Assembly (NCBI RefSeq): GCF_024699945.1
Contig: NZ_JAJOMY010000001.1
Coordinates: 3,975,001-4,039,000, forward strand
From: Phenylobacterium sp. J426
GTDB lineage: Bacteria > Pseudomonadota > Alphaproteobacteria > Caulobacterales > Caulobacteraceae
Length of the DNA stretch: 64,000 nucleotides
Direction of reading: 5' to 3'
In this document: positions 1 to 9,044 of the stretch, one piece after another
Numbering within the stretch: the stretch's first letter is position 1
Layout of the letters: each line of letters starts with the position of its first letter
Program-made: the position numbers and the translations under genes
The notes under the pieces: model-generated
What the model saw: the letters and a program-made list of their open reading frames with translations, nothing else
Told to the model about the DNA's origin: nothing
Databases searched by the model: none

Positions 1-114
1 CGGCTCGACGCAACCATCTTGCGCGTCACCGCGGTATTTCGGCCGGCCGAGAATGAAACCACCCGAGAGCCCCGTCAGATCGGAAGTTTTTGCCCTCACG
101 CCGTGAGCCGAGGG
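1..114. other. Window edge, no gene identified
   Basis: I see no supportable coding region, RNA or clear terminator here. The minus-strand gene at 115-837 ends at the right border of this stretch. Open frames that cross it are out-of-frame shadows of that gene. Confidence 0.5.
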
Positions 115-837
115 TCAGTCCTTGTCGCGCCCCGCCTCCGCCTCGCGGGCCTTCAGCCAGCGGCGCGCGTACCAGCCGATCGCCAGCCACAGGGCGGCGA
201 TGCCGGCCAGCGCGATCAGGTGTCCAGAGCCGCCCTGCCCGCGCATCACCTGGGCGACGGAGTTTCCCGCGAAGGCGGTGAGCGCGATCTTGGGGATGAT
301 GCCCAGCGCTGTGCCGGCGGTGAAGTCGCGGGCCCGCATGGGCGTTACGCCCGCCGCCATGTTGACGACGATGAACGGGGCCGAGGGCACCAGGCGGACG
401 ATCAGGCTGGCGAAGAAGCCGTTGCGGCCGACCAGGTCCATGAACTGCCGCAGCCCCTCGCCCTGGAAGGTGGCCAGCGTCCGCGCCCCGGCGAAGCGCC
501 CCAGATAGAAGCCGATCATCGCCGAGGCCATCGTGCCGATCCAAGAGTAGGCGAAGCCGGTCCAGGCGCCGAACGCCACCACGCACGCGGCGATGAGCAT
601 GAACTGGGGCACGCCGACGAAGGCGAGCACGGCGAAGGCCAGCACCGCCACCGGCAAGGCCCACACGCCGTGCGCCGCGCCCAGCCAGCGCTCCACGGCG
701 GCCTCCCCGCCGAACCCCAGCACCTGGGCGCCGAAGACGAAGACCAGGCCCACGCCGCCGAACAGGACGAAGGAGATCGCCAGCGCCCGCCAGGCCTGGG
801 CGTCCATGTTGGAGAGGAACGAGAGGAGGCGGCGCAT
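115..837 (-). CDS. VTT-domain (TVP38/TMEM64, DedA-like) membrane protein
   Basis: Predicted 240-residue integral inner-membrane protein. It has hydrophobic segments near residues 15-35, 50-80 and 90-110, and a C-terminal one near 205-225. In the middle are the glycine-rich FYLGRFAG stretch and the RLVPSAPF motif, which are typical of the VTT/SNARE-associated family (DedA and TVP38 relatives, linked to lipid scrambling and envelope homeostasis). An in-frame ATG lies 84 bases further upstream, but MRRLLSFLSNMDAQ at 837 is the more natural start because the extra residues are Pro/Arg rich and unlike the family. It is divergent from the RTX gene at 1003. Family call is solid; substrate is unknown. 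Confidence 0.8.
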   Translation of the reverse strand: MRRLLSFLSNMDAQAWRALAISFVLFGGVGLVFVFGAQVLGFGGEAAVERWLGAAHGVWALPVAVLAFAVLAFVGVPQFMLIAACVVAFGAWTGFAYSWIGTMASAMIGFYLGRFAGARTLATFQGEGLRQFMDLVGRNGFFASLIVRLVPSAPFIVVNMAAGVTPMRARDFTAGTALGIIPKIALTAFAGNSVAQVMRGQGGSGHLIALAGIAALWLAIGWYARRWLKAREAEAGRDKD

Positions 838-920
838 CAGGGCCCTGAGGTCGCCGATGCGGCAGGTCGGGTCAAGCGCAGGCGCCCGGTTCGGGAGGCA
901 GGCGAGCGGGCGGGATTGCA

Positions 921-947
921 TTTTCCACAGTTGCGTTTTTACGCAAC
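921..947. promoter_or_regulatory. Perfect inverted repeat (operator-like) with adjacent DnaA-like 9-mer
   Basis: In the divergent gap between the VTT gene and the RTX gene, 930-947 is a perfect palindrome: a 7-base arm GTTGCGT, a 4-T loop, and ACGCAAC. Just left of it, 921-929 reads TTTTCCACA, one mismatch from the DnaA box TTATCCACA. The palindrome has no following T-tract and sits between two divergent starts, so an operator is likelier than a terminator. The binding protein is unknown. Confidence 0.45.
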
Positions 948-1002
948 CTGCACCATGTGATGCGGCAAGAGGGGCGTTCGCCTAACGGAGCTATGCTGAA
1001 CC

Positions 1003-2187
1003 ATGGAATACGCGTTCGAGACGATCACGCCCGAGCAGGCGCTGAACATCCGCCTCGGCGACACGCTGACGATCAACGGTGGCCCGGCGCGGCTCGTGTC
1101 GGCGGTCTACCAGTCCTATGATCCGCTGATCCTCACGCCCGAGGTCCCGAGCGTCCTCGTCACGTTCGGCGGGAAGACCGTGAAGTTCGGCGTCGGCCTG
1201 ACCGAGGTGTCGAACGCGGGCGGGATCGTGATGGCCGACGGGTCGAAGCTGCTGATCGGCGACGCCGGCAGCCAGCGCGCCGTCGGCACGGCCCTGGATG
1301 ACGGGCTCTACGGCGGCCCGGGCGCCGACCAGCTTTCCGGCCTCGCCGGCGACGACCTGATCCACGGCGGCAGCGGCGACGACGTGCTGATCGGCGGCCA
1401 GGGCGCGGACAGCATCTACGGCGGCCAGGGGGCCGACGTGATCTTCACGAGCGACGGCGTCACCGGCGTCCACGGCGAAGCCGGCGACTTCGCCCATGGC
1501 AACCTCGGCGACGACGAAATCTACGGCGGCGCGGGGGACGACTGGCTCTACGGCGGCCAAGGCGCCGACTCTCTCGCCGGCCGCGACGGCGACGACTACC
1601 TCAGCGGCGACCTGGGCGATGACGAGCTGTCGGGCGGCCTGGGTGACGACACCCTTGTGGGCGGGGCCGGCGACGACACCCTGCAAGGCGGCTTCGGGGC
1701 CGACGATCTGAACGGCGGCGACGGCGACGACCGGCTCGTGACCCAGGGACCGGAGGGGACGACGATGCGCGGCGGCGCGGGCGCCGACACCCTCACGGCG
1801 TTCGGCTCGGGCCAGGACCGGCTATGGGGCGGCGAAGGCCGCGACCGCTTCGAGTTCGTCGCCAACTCCGCCCCGAACCCTGGCCATGACGACCTGATCA
1901 TGGATTGGGAGGCCCACGACACGATCAGCTTCGCCGACGTCGGCATCCTGTCGACCGCGTCGATCCTGCCGCAGAGCTACTCCGAGTTCGTGGCCACGAG
2001 TTACGCCGAGGCGCTGCGGATCGCCAACGAGCACATCTCGGGCGCGGGCGCGAAGTACGTGGCCGCGCAGGTCGGGGCCGACGTCATCGTCTTCTACGAT
2101 GCGGGCGATCCGGCGGACGGCGCCGACATGGCCGTCGTCCTCGTCGGCCGGACGCTGAACGACATCAGCCTGGCGAACTTCGTCTGA
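1003..2187 (+). CDS. RTX / hemolysin-type calcium-binding repeat protein
   Basis: 394-residue acidic protein. Residues about 100-250 carry many GGxGxDxLx nonapeptides (for example GGSGDDVLIGGQGAD and GGAGDDTLQGGFGADDLNGG), which fold into a Ca2+-binding parallel beta-roll. The N-terminal 95 residues are a non-repetitive domain with no recognised catalytic motif, and no zinc-protease HExxH is visible. There is no N-terminal signal peptide. RTX proteins are normally exported by a type I secretion system through an uncleaved C-terminal signal, here the last ~60 residues, ending VLVGRTLNDISLANFV. No type I secretion genes lie in this window, so export must use a system encoded elsewhere. A structural surface protein or adhesin is possible. 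Its stop lies 6 bases from the convergent lipoprotein stop. Confidence 0.85.
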   Translation: MEYAFETITPEQALNIRLGDTLTINGGPARLVSAVYQSYDPLILTPEVPSVLVTFGGKTVKFGVGLTEVSNAGGIVMADGSKLLIGDAGSQRAVGTALDDGLYGGPGADQLSGLAGDDLIHGGSGDDVLIGGQGADSIYGGQGADVIFTSDGVTGVHGEAGDFAHGNLGDDEIYGGAGDDWLYGGQGADSLAGRDGDDYLSGDLGDDELSGGLGDDTLVGGAGDDTLQGGFGADDLNGGDGDDRLVTQGPEGTTMRGGAGADTLTAFGSGQDRLWGGEGRDRFEFVANSAPNPGHDDLIMDWEAHDTISFADVGILSTASILPQSYSEFVATSYAEALRIANEHISGAGAKYVAAQVGADVIVFYDAGDPADGADMAVVLVGRTLNDISLANFV

Positions 2188-2193
2188 CGCCGG

Positions 2194-2604
2194 CTAGGCA
2201 GGGCAGCGGCGCAGCGTCACGGGCCCGTTCCAGGGGCCGCCGCTCACCGTCATGCTCTCCGGAGGCGCGGGATCGGTGATGGAGAGCCCGATCTCGCCCT
2301 CGCTCTCCGAGCCCTCGTGCGAGCAGGCGGCCGCGATGCGGTAGCCGCTGGCCGAGGGCTCGACCGAGGCGAACCGGCAGCTCACCTCGCCCGCCGTCGA
2401 GACGCCGTCGGTCCGGAACACCCAGGCGCCGTCGGCGCAGAGTTCGGGCGAAGCCGCCCAGCGCCCGACGAAGGGGGCTTGCCGCCGCACGTCGGGCGTG
2501 GCCGACGCCGCCGGCGCTTCGGCGGCGGCGGTCACCTTCGGAGGTTCCGCGCGCTCGCACGCGGCGAGCGCGATGACGGGCAGGACGAGCATAAGCGGGC
2601 GCAT
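2194..2604 (-). CDS. Small predicted lipoprotein, function unknown
   Basis: 136 residues. The N-terminus MRPLMLVLPVIALAAC is a type II signal sequence with a lipobox (LAAC, Cys16), followed by an Ala/Pro-rich linker. The mature domain (about residues 45-136) has four Cys (ELCADG, VSCRF, AACSH, RRCPA), which could form two disulfides in the periplasm. The GRWA...LC...W.F pattern resembles small beta-barrel lipoproteins, but I cannot name a family. It is convergent with the RTX gene. Confidence 0.7.
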   Translation of the reverse strand: MRPLMLVLPVIALAACERAEPPKVTAAAEAPAASATPDVRRQAPFVGRWAASPELCADGAWVFRTDGVSTAGEVSCRFASVEPSASGYRIAAACSHEGSESEGEIGLSITDPAPPESMTVSGGPWNGPVTLRRCPA

Positions 2605-2629
2605 GCGCCTCCAACGGCTCCGCCTGTAG

Positions 2630-3925
<1,296 letters not shown>

Positions 3926-3940
3926 GCCGGTTCGAGGGCT

Positions 3941-4177
3941 TCACATCTTGGTCCGCCAGGCGGCCTTCGCCGCCTGTTTGGTGCGGTTGAGGCAGACCGT
4001 GTCGTCGTCGACGCGGTCCACCCAGCTGAGCGGGATCATGTGGTGCTTCAGCCCCGAGGCCAGGTCGAGCTTCGTCAGTTCGATCTCGTCGCCGACCACG
4101 TGATCGACGCGGCCGACGTGACCGCCGCCGGACCCCACGACTTCCATGTGCTGGACGATCTCGGAGGGCTGGACCAT
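3941..4177 (-). CDS. DUF2171 family small protein
   Basis: 78 residues. The pattern HMEVVGSGGGHVGRVDHV ... ELTK ... HHMIPLSWVDRVDDDTVCLNR matches the PRC-barrel-like DUF2171 family of about 75-90 residues. No signal peptide or membrane segment, so cytoplasmic. Function is unknown; relatives are often stress-induced. Its stop lies 15 bases from the aspartate aminotransferase stop (convergent). Confidence 0.8.
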   Translation of the reverse strand: MVQPSEIVQHMEVVGSGGGHVGRVDHVVGDEIELTKLDLASGLKHHMIPLSWVDRVDDDTVCLNRTKQAAKAAWRTKM

Positions 4178-4229
4178 GCGTTGGCTCCCGTGTTGGACAG
4201 CCTCCGAACGAGCGGCGCCGGGAACCGGT

Positions 4230-5867
4230 TCACTCTGCGGCGAGCGGCGGCGCTTCTTCGGCTAGCGGAATGTCGATGCAGCAGACCACGCCCTCGGGCT
4301 TGAAGGCGAGGTCGACCGTGCCCTGCAGCTGGCGGCTCAGGCCCTGGGTGATCATGCGCGTGCCGAACCCCCGACGGGCCGGCGCATCCACCGGCGGCCC
4401 GCCGGCTTCGCGCCAGGTGAGATCCAGCCGCCCGGGCGGCAGCTTCCAGCTGATCCGGACGTGGCCGGCCGGCGTCGAAAGCGCCCCGTACTTCGCGGCG
4501 TTCGTCGCCAGTTCGTGCAGCGCCATCGCCAGCGCCAGGGCCGTGCTGGGCGAAAGCGTCACCGACGGGCCCTCGGCGGTGATCCGGTCGGCGTAGGGCA
4601 GAGTCTCCTCACGAACGATCTCGGACAGCTCCGCGCCTCGCCAGTTCTCGCGGGTCAGCAGATCGTGGGCGTGGCTGAGCGCCACCAGCCGCGCCTCGAA
4701 GGTCTCGCGCGCCTCGGCGGCCGGGCGGCCCTCGCGAAGGCTCTGGGCGGCGATCGACTGGACCGTGGCCAGCGTGTTCTTGACCCGGTGGTTCAGCTCG
4801 GCGACCAGCAGCTCCCGCGCCTCCTCGGCGGCCCGCCGGGCCTCCACCTCGCTCTCGGCCTGCAGCCGGGCGCTCACCTGACGGGCGGTGGCGGCGGCGA
4901 CCAGCACCGTCGCCAGAAGGCCGCCCAGGAAGGTGACGAGGGCGAGGCCCCGGCTCGAGCCGGCCTCCAGCGCGCTCGTCGAGCGGTAGTCGATCATCCA
5001 GCGCCGGCCGGCGATCTCCAGCGGGCGGACGGTGGAGAAGCGGCCGTCGGCCCGGCTCGGCGAGTCCGGTCGCGGGCCGTAAAGCAGGTTCTCGGGCGAG
5101 ACAGCGTCGTCGTACACCGCCAACCGGACGCGGGGGTCCTCGCGTTCGCCGAGGATGCCCTGCAGGAGGTCGCCCGCCCGGAATGGCGCATAGACGAACC
5201 CCGTCAGGGCGGCGCGGCGCTCGGCCTCGGTCGCGGGCGCGCCGCGGCCGCCATAGACAGGATGATAGATCAGGAAACCGGCCTGCTTGTCGCGGTCGAT
5301 CTCCTGCACCAGCTCCACCTTGCCCGACATGGCGCTGACGCCCAGGTCGCGGGCCCGGGCCATGGCGGCGCGGCGGACGGGGTTCGAGTACATGTCGAAA
5401 CCGATGGCGTTCTGGTTGCGGCGGTCCAGCGGCTCGAGGAAGACGATCGCGTGGACCTCCGGCCGTGGCCCGGCGGGCTTCACGACGACCTCCGGGGTCC
5501 CGAGGCGCCGCAGCGCTGCGTCGGTCTCGGGGCCCTCCGCCGCGGGCAGCCGGACGCTGAAGCCGAGCCCCTGGATGCCGGGGTACACGTTCGGCAGATC
5601 CAGGCGCTCGGCGAAGGCGCGGAACTCGTCGCGGGTCACCTCGCCGCCCTGGGGGGCGAACAGGGCCGCGCCGGCCCGCAGCGCGGCGAGATAGGTCTGC
5701 AGTCGCGCCGCGACGGTGACATGCGCCTCGGCGACCGCCTGGTTGAACCGCTCGCGATCCTTCGCCCGGGCCATCCGCTCGACCTGCCACCCAGCCGCGA
5801 GGCTGGCGAGCAGACCCGCCACGAGCACGAGCGCCGGCAGGGTGCGCGGCAAACCCAATCGGTTCAT
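4230..5867 (-). CDS. CHASE-domain HWE-family sensor histidine kinase
   Basis: 545 residues. One membrane segment lies near residues 10-30. A CHASE extracellular ligand domain follows (about 60-280, with GIQGLGFS and ENLLYGPRPDS), then a second membrane segment near 305-330 and the kinase. The phospho-acceptor region is ELNHRVKNTLATVQSIAAQS, typical of HWE/HisKA_2 kinases. The ATP-binding part has the N-box MALHELATNAAKYGALS and a G-box RRGFGTRMI. No response regulator is adjacent, so it is an orphan; HWE kinases often act in general stress, light or attachment signalling. The ATG at 5867 (MNRLGLPRTLPALVLV) is preferred over 5903 because it places the membrane segment directly at the N-terminus. 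Confidence 0.85.
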   Translation of the reverse strand: MNRLGLPRTLPALVLVAGLLASLAAGWQVERMARAKDRERFNQAVAEAHVTVAARLQTYLAALRAGAALFAPQGGEVTRDEFRAFAERLDLPNVYPGIQGLGFSVRLPAAEGPETDAALRRLGTPEVVVKPAGPRPEVHAIVFLEPLDRRNQNAIGFDMYSNPVRRAAMARARDLGVSAMSGKVELVQEIDRDKQAGFLIYHPVYGGRGAPATEAERRAALTGFVYAPFRAGDLLQGILGEREDPRVRLAVYDDAVSPENLLYGPRPDSPSRADGRFSTVRPLEIAGRRWMIDYRSTSALEAGSSRGLALVTFLGGLLATVLVAAATARQVSARLQAESEVEARRAAEEARELLVAELNHRVKNTLATVQSIAAQSLREGRPAAEARETFEARLVALSHAHDLLTRENWRGAELSEIVREETLPYADRITAEGPSVTLSPSTALALAMALHELATNAAKYGALSTPAGHVRISWKLPPGRLDLTWREAGGPPVDAPARRGFGTRMITQGLSRQLQGTVDLAFKPEGVVCCIDIPLAEEAPPLAAE

Positions 5868-5979
5868 GAGACTGGGCTCAGACACCCTAGGCGACGGCTC
5901 CACTTGAGGGCATGGGCGCGGACTAGCGCGGACGATCCCGCTGACCTAGCCTGAACGCCACACGCCGGTGTTGGAGCCA

Positions 5980-6156
5980 ATGGCCGAACCGATCAACCTC
6001 AACAAGGTCCGCAAGGCCCGTGACAAGCAGAAGGCGCGGTCTCTCGCGGCCGAAAACCGCGTGCGGTTCGGCCGGCCCAAGGCCGAGAGCCTCGCCGCGA
6101 AGCTGGAGGCCGAGCGCGCGCGGCGGGAACTCGAGGGCAAGAAGCGCGAGGACTGA
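5980..6156 (+). CDS. DUF4169 family small basic protein
   Basis: 58 residues. The sequence MAEPINLNKVRKARDK ... ENRVRFGRPKAE ... ERARRELEGKK matches the short, highly charged DUF4169 family common in alphaproteobacteria. It is predicted to be mostly helical and cytoplasmic. Function is unknown. The ATG at 5980 is preferred over an upstream TTG at 5968. Its stop lies 9 bases from the convergent Coq4 gene. Confidence 0.75.
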   Translation: MAEPINLNKVRKARDKQKARSLAAENRVRFGRPKAESLAAKLEAERARRELEGKKRED

Positions 6157-6165
6157 CGCCAGCGA

Positions 6166-6912
6166 TCAGGCGGCGGGCAGCACGTCGCGGGCTTCCGGCG
6201 GGATGGAATCGTAGATCGTGGCCGGCGTGATGTTCAGGCGGCGGCGGGCCGCCTCGAGCGGCTCGGCCATCAGCCGGTCGTAGTCCTCGCCCAGCAGCCA
6301 CCTGGCCGCCTTGCCGCGCCTGTAGCCCTGAAGGATGGCGCGGACGTACGGATACTTCGCCCCGCGGGTGCGCGAGATGGCGCCCAGCGCGATCAGGGCC
6401 CAGCCGAGCCCCCGCGTCTGCGCGTACGAGAACGCCACCAGACAGGCTTCCCCAAGCCCGTCGCGATGGTAGCCCGACAGGATGTGCCAGATGTCGTGGA
6501 CGTCGCGGGTCCGGCGGCCGAACCAGGCGTAGGGATGCGGCTCCTCGATCTCCTGCAAGCCCTCGCGGCTCACCATGGCGAGGCCTTCGGCCGACAGGTT
6601 CTCGGCGCGGATGAACTGGCGGTAGGCCGCCCCGACGCTGCCCTCCGGCAGGCTGTCCAGCCAAGCGTCGTCCATCAGCTTGCGGGCGAACTCCTCCCGC
6701 TCATAGGCGATGCGGCCGCCCTCGGCGGTCGCCAGGAGGCGATGGTATCCCTTGGCCGTCGAGGCGCCGTTCAGCGCGCGCATGATCTCGAAGACCTGAC
6801 GGGTATCTTCCTTGTCGGCCAGCAGGCGGCGCAGCGAGCGGATCGCATGCGGCCAGTCCAGCTTGGCGGAGTTCCGGGGCGCGGGTCGGAAGTCGGCGGT
6901 GACGTCGGCCAT
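6166..6912 (-). CDS. Coq4-like ubiquinone biosynthesis protein
   Basis: About 248 residues from MADVTADFRPAP. It contains the Coq4 metal-binding signature HDIWHILSGYHRDGLGEACLVAF (HDxxH followed about 11 residues later by E). In eukaryotes Coq4 scaffolds the coenzyme Q synthesis complex and takes part in C1 decarboxylation and hydroxylation; in bacteria the role is less defined. No signal peptide, so probably peripheral at the inner membrane. In-frame ATGs at 6981, 6918 and 6912 are possible; the upstream segment does not look conserved. The upstream gap carries a 15-base tandem repeat. Confidence 0.8.
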   Translation of the reverse strand: MADVTADFRPAPRNSAKLDWPHAIRSLRRLLADKEDTRQVFEIMRALNGASTAKGYHRLLATAEGGRIAYEREEFARKLMDDAWLDSLPEGSVGAAYRQFIRAENLSAEGLAMVSREGLQEIEEPHPYAWFGRRTRDVHDIWHILSGYHRDGLGEACLVAFSYAQTRGLGWALIALGAISRTRGAKYPYVRAILQGYRRGKAARWLLGEDYDRLMAEPLEAARRRLNITPATIYDSIPPEARDVLPAA

Positions 6913-6980
6913 GGCCATGGTTGGGGAGAACCTCGAAAAACAGGACGCGATAAAAGTGACGACCCCGTCACCTTTTGGCA

Positions 6981-7068
6981 AGGGGGATTGGCGTGAGGGT
7001 TAGGCCCAAGAGGATCGGCCCCAGGAGGATTGGCCCCAGGAGGGTTGGCCCCAAGAGGGTTGCCCAAA
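6981..7068. repeat. Degenerate 15-base tandem repeat (minisatellite)
   Basis: Five complete 15-base units start at 6981, 6996, 7011, 7026 and 7041, followed by a partial unit at 7056. The two best-matched units are AGGATCGGCCCCAGG and AGGATTGGCCCCAGG. The array occupies most of the divergent gap between the Coq4 gene (minus) and the ribbon-helix-helix gene (plus). Each minus-strand frame reads as a Leu/Pro/Gly repeat, but none is in frame with Coq4. Confidence 0.85.
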
Positions 7069-7133
7069 GGGTTAGCAAGGAGGCTGACGGGGGCTGGCGC
7101 TGACGCCGCCTGTTTCCGTAAACAGCGTGCGCC

Positions 7134-7346
7134 ATGCCGCAACTCAAGAAACGCTCCGTCCTGCTCTCCGGCCACGCGACGTCCATCGCCCTGGAGCCGG
7201 AATTCTGGGCGGTGCTGGACGAGATGGCCGAGCGCCGCGGCGTCAGCCTCGCCGCGCTGATCGTCGGCATAGACCGCGGCCGAGCGGGGCGTCCCCTCGC
7301 CTCGGCGTGCCGGGTGGCGGCGCTGGGCTACGCCCGCAGCGCCTAG
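7134..7346 (+). CDS. Ribbon-helix-helix domain protein
   Basis: 70 residues. KRSVLLSGHATSIALEPEFWAVLDEMAERRGVSLAALI fits the alphaproteobacterial RHH_4-type family: a beta strand, then a helix-turn-helix-like pair that dimerises and binds DNA. The gene is a single unit with no toxin partner next to it, which argues against a toxin-antitoxin antidote. It may bind its own upstream region, which holds the 15-base repeats, but that is speculation. Its stop is one base from the convergent gene at 7348. Confidence 0.75.
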   Translation: MPQLKKRSVLLSGHATSIALEPEFWAVLDEMAERRGVSLAALIVGIDRGRAGRPLASACRVAALGYARSA

Positions 7347-7347
7347 C

Positions 7348-7599
7348 CTACTGCGGAGCGGCCGGAGCGTTGGCGACCCCGCCCGGCGTCGCCGGCGTCG
7401 TGCCTTCGGCGGGCGCCGGCGGCATGATGGAGGGGCCCTGCTCGGCCATGGGCATCTCGCCGCCGCTGGGCGTCCGGTGGGTCCCGCCTCGCTGGACCAT
7501 CATGATCACCGCCCAGGCCACCAGGCCCGCCAGCACGATCCAGACAAGCGGCGGGATGCGACGGCCGGGCTTGGAGGGTGAGGTTCGCGGGTCGGTCAT
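7348..7599 (-). CDS. Small single-pass membrane protein, unknown
   Basis: 83 residues. After a short basic N-terminus (MTDPRTSPSKPGRRIPP) there is one hydrophobic helix, LVWIVLAGLVAWAVIMMVQ, then an Ala/Pro-rich low-complexity tail. The topology suggests an inner-membrane anchor with a periplasmic tail. It follows another small membrane gene on the same strand (7610-7834) with a 10-base gap, so the two are probably co-transcribed. No family recognised. Confidence 0.6.
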   Translation of the reverse strand: MTDPRTSPSKPGRRIPPLVWIVLAGLVAWAVIMMVQRGGTHRTPSGGEMPMAEQGPSIMPPAPAEGTTPATPGGVANAPAAPQ

Positions 7600-7609
7600 G
7601 AAGGGGCTC

Positions 7610-7834
7610 CTACTGCGGTCGGGGGACCGGCGTGTTCGGGATCCGTGGCGCGTCGGGCAGGCGTGGCGGGGCCAGCGCCGGGACGGCGTCGGCGGCCTGC
7701 AGGGCCAGGCGGGCGGCGCGCTCCGCCGCGTCGCGCTGGCTGAACGCCGCCCAGGCGAGCGCCAGGGCCAGCATCGCCACGGCGCCGGCGCAGAACGCCA
7801 TCCACGGCGCGGTCCTGCGGTCTGTGCGGTCCAC
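7610..7834 (-). CDS. Small membrane-anchored protein, unknown (GTG start)
   Basis: 74 residues. The GTG at 7834 is chosen because AGGAG lies 6-7 bases upstream. The protein starts VDRTDRRTAPW, has one hydrophobic helix (MAFCAGAVAMLALALAWAAF), a short predicted helix rich in Ala/Arg, and a Pro-rich end. It probably forms a two-gene unit with the downstream gene at 7348-7599. No family recognised. Confidence 0.55.
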   Translation of the reverse strand: MDRTDRRTAPWMAFCAGAVAMLALALAWAAFSQRDAAERAARLALQAADAVPALAPPRLPDAPRIPNTPVPRPQ

Positions 7835-7883
7835 GGGAATCTCCTGGCCGGGTAACGAACCCCCGGAAGGGCAGTTCCGCCCG

Positions 7884-8231
7884 TCAGGCGGCCGCCTCGG
7901 CCAGCAGCCGCTCGATGAGGCCCCAGTCGATGGGCGCCGACTTCCGGTATCGCAGGCAGCCCTTGCTGCGGCGGACGTCGGCCACCGCCTCGCCATGGCC
8001 GTCCAGCAAGGCATGTTCGCCAAAGTACAGCGAGACGTACTGCTTCTGCTCGGCGAAGCCGAACACGGCGCGCCCCTCGCGCAGATAGGTTGGCCGCCCC
8101 CAGAGCATCTGTTCCTGGTGGCCGGTGAGCACGCGGCGCGCGATCTCGCGCAGCCGGACGAGATCCCGAACGCGCATCGCCGAGACCTCCGTGAGGTAGG
8201 CGTCCACGGTCGCAGCCGGCGATTGAACCAT
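7884..8231 (-). CDS. DUF1801 (YdhG-like) domain protein
   Basis: 115 residues from MVQSPAATVDAYL. The pattern VDAYL ... R.L.R.I ... MLWGRPTY ... FAEQKQYVSLYFG ... KGCLRYRKSAPIDWGLI matches DUF1801 proteins with the YjbR/YdhG-like fold. No catalytic residues are known for the family. Predicted soluble and cytoplasmic. A longer in-frame start at 8312 would add an unconserved Arg/Pro-rich extension and was not used. Confidence 0.75.
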   Translation of the reverse strand: MVQSPAATVDAYLTEVSAMRVRDLVRLREIARRVLTGHQEQMLWGRPTYLREGRAVFGFAEQKQYVSLYFGEHALLDGHGEAVADVRRSKGCLRYRKSAPIDWGLIERLLAEAAA

Positions 8232-8315
8232 CTGGCATCCCGCTCGGCCCCGCCGGGGGGCAGGCCGTCGGAAATCAACGCAGATCGCGCCGGCAAAGGT
8301 CCCGGAAACCACCGC

Positions 8316-9044
8316 CTAGGCGAAGATGGCGGCGAGGTCGGCCTCGCCCATGATCCGGTAGCGGCCGGGCTCAAGGTCGGCGGGAAGGTCGAGGCCGCCG
8401 ATGCGGTCGCGGTGCAGCCCTTCCACGTGGTTGCCGACGGCCGCGAACATGCGACGGACCTGATGATAACGCCCCTCGGTGATCGTCAGCCGGGCGACGG
8501 TGTCGCTCAGGGGTTCGAGCGCAGCGGGCGCCAGCGGCTTCTCCTCGCCCTCAAGCATCAGGTCGCCGGCCGCGAAGATCGCACGCTCGTCGCCGCGGAG
8601 GGGCCGGGCCAGCGTCGCCACATAGCGCTTCGCCACGTGGCGCTTGGGCGAGATGATCCGGTGCAGCAGGTCGCCGTCGTCCGTCAGCAGCAGGAGGCCC
8701 GAGGTCTCCTTGTCCAGGCGCCCGACGGTGGAGAGCGCTGGATCGCGCATCCGCCACCTCGACGGCAGCAGGCCGTAGACGAGCTCGCCCGCCTCCTTGT
8801 GCGAGCAGGTGACGCCCACCGGCTTGTGCATCATCAGCGCCACGCCCGGCAGCGGGTCCAGCGGCCGGCCGTCCACCAGCATCCGCTCCGGCAGGTCGGG
8901 CGAAAGCTTGATCCGTTCGTCGGCCTTGGACAGCGGCTTGCCGTCGAGCGTGACGGCGCCCAGCCGCGCGAGCGCCTGGATCTCGCGCCGCGAGCCGTAG
9001 CCCATGTTGGCCAGCAGCTTGTCCAGCCGGACGGCCCCGCTCAT
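8316..9044 (-). CDS. rsuA: 16S rRNA pseudouridine(516) synthase
   Basis: 242 residues. An N-terminal S4 RNA-binding domain (RLDKLLANMGYGSRREI, residues 6-60) is followed by the catalytic domain with VGRLDKETSGLLLLTDDG, which holds the catalytic Asp of the RsuA/RluB/E/F family, and the late motif EGRYHQVRRMFAAVGN. The gene overlaps the upstream methyltransferase by 4 bases (9041-9044, ATGA), so both small-subunit modification enzymes are probably translated together. RsuA versus RluE/F is judged from motif style and the RsmC-like neighbour. Confidence 0.85.
   Translation of the reverse strand: MSGAVRLDKLLANMGYGSRREIQALARLGAVTLDGKPLSKADERIKLSPDLPERMLVDGRPLDPLPGVALMMHKPVGVTCSHKEAGELVYGLLPSRWRMRDPALSTVGRLDKETSGLLLLTDDGDLLHRIISPKRHVAKRYVATLARPLRGDERAIFAAGDLMLEGEEKPLAPAALEPLSDTVARLTITEGRYHQVRRMFAAVGNHVEGLHRDRIGGLDLPADLEPGRYRIMGEADLAAIFA

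Noticed and set aside
7134..7346. RHH protein as the antitoxin of a toxin-antitoxin pair
   Set aside because: No small toxin-like gene is adjacent on the same strand; the next gene is convergent and encodes a membrane protein.
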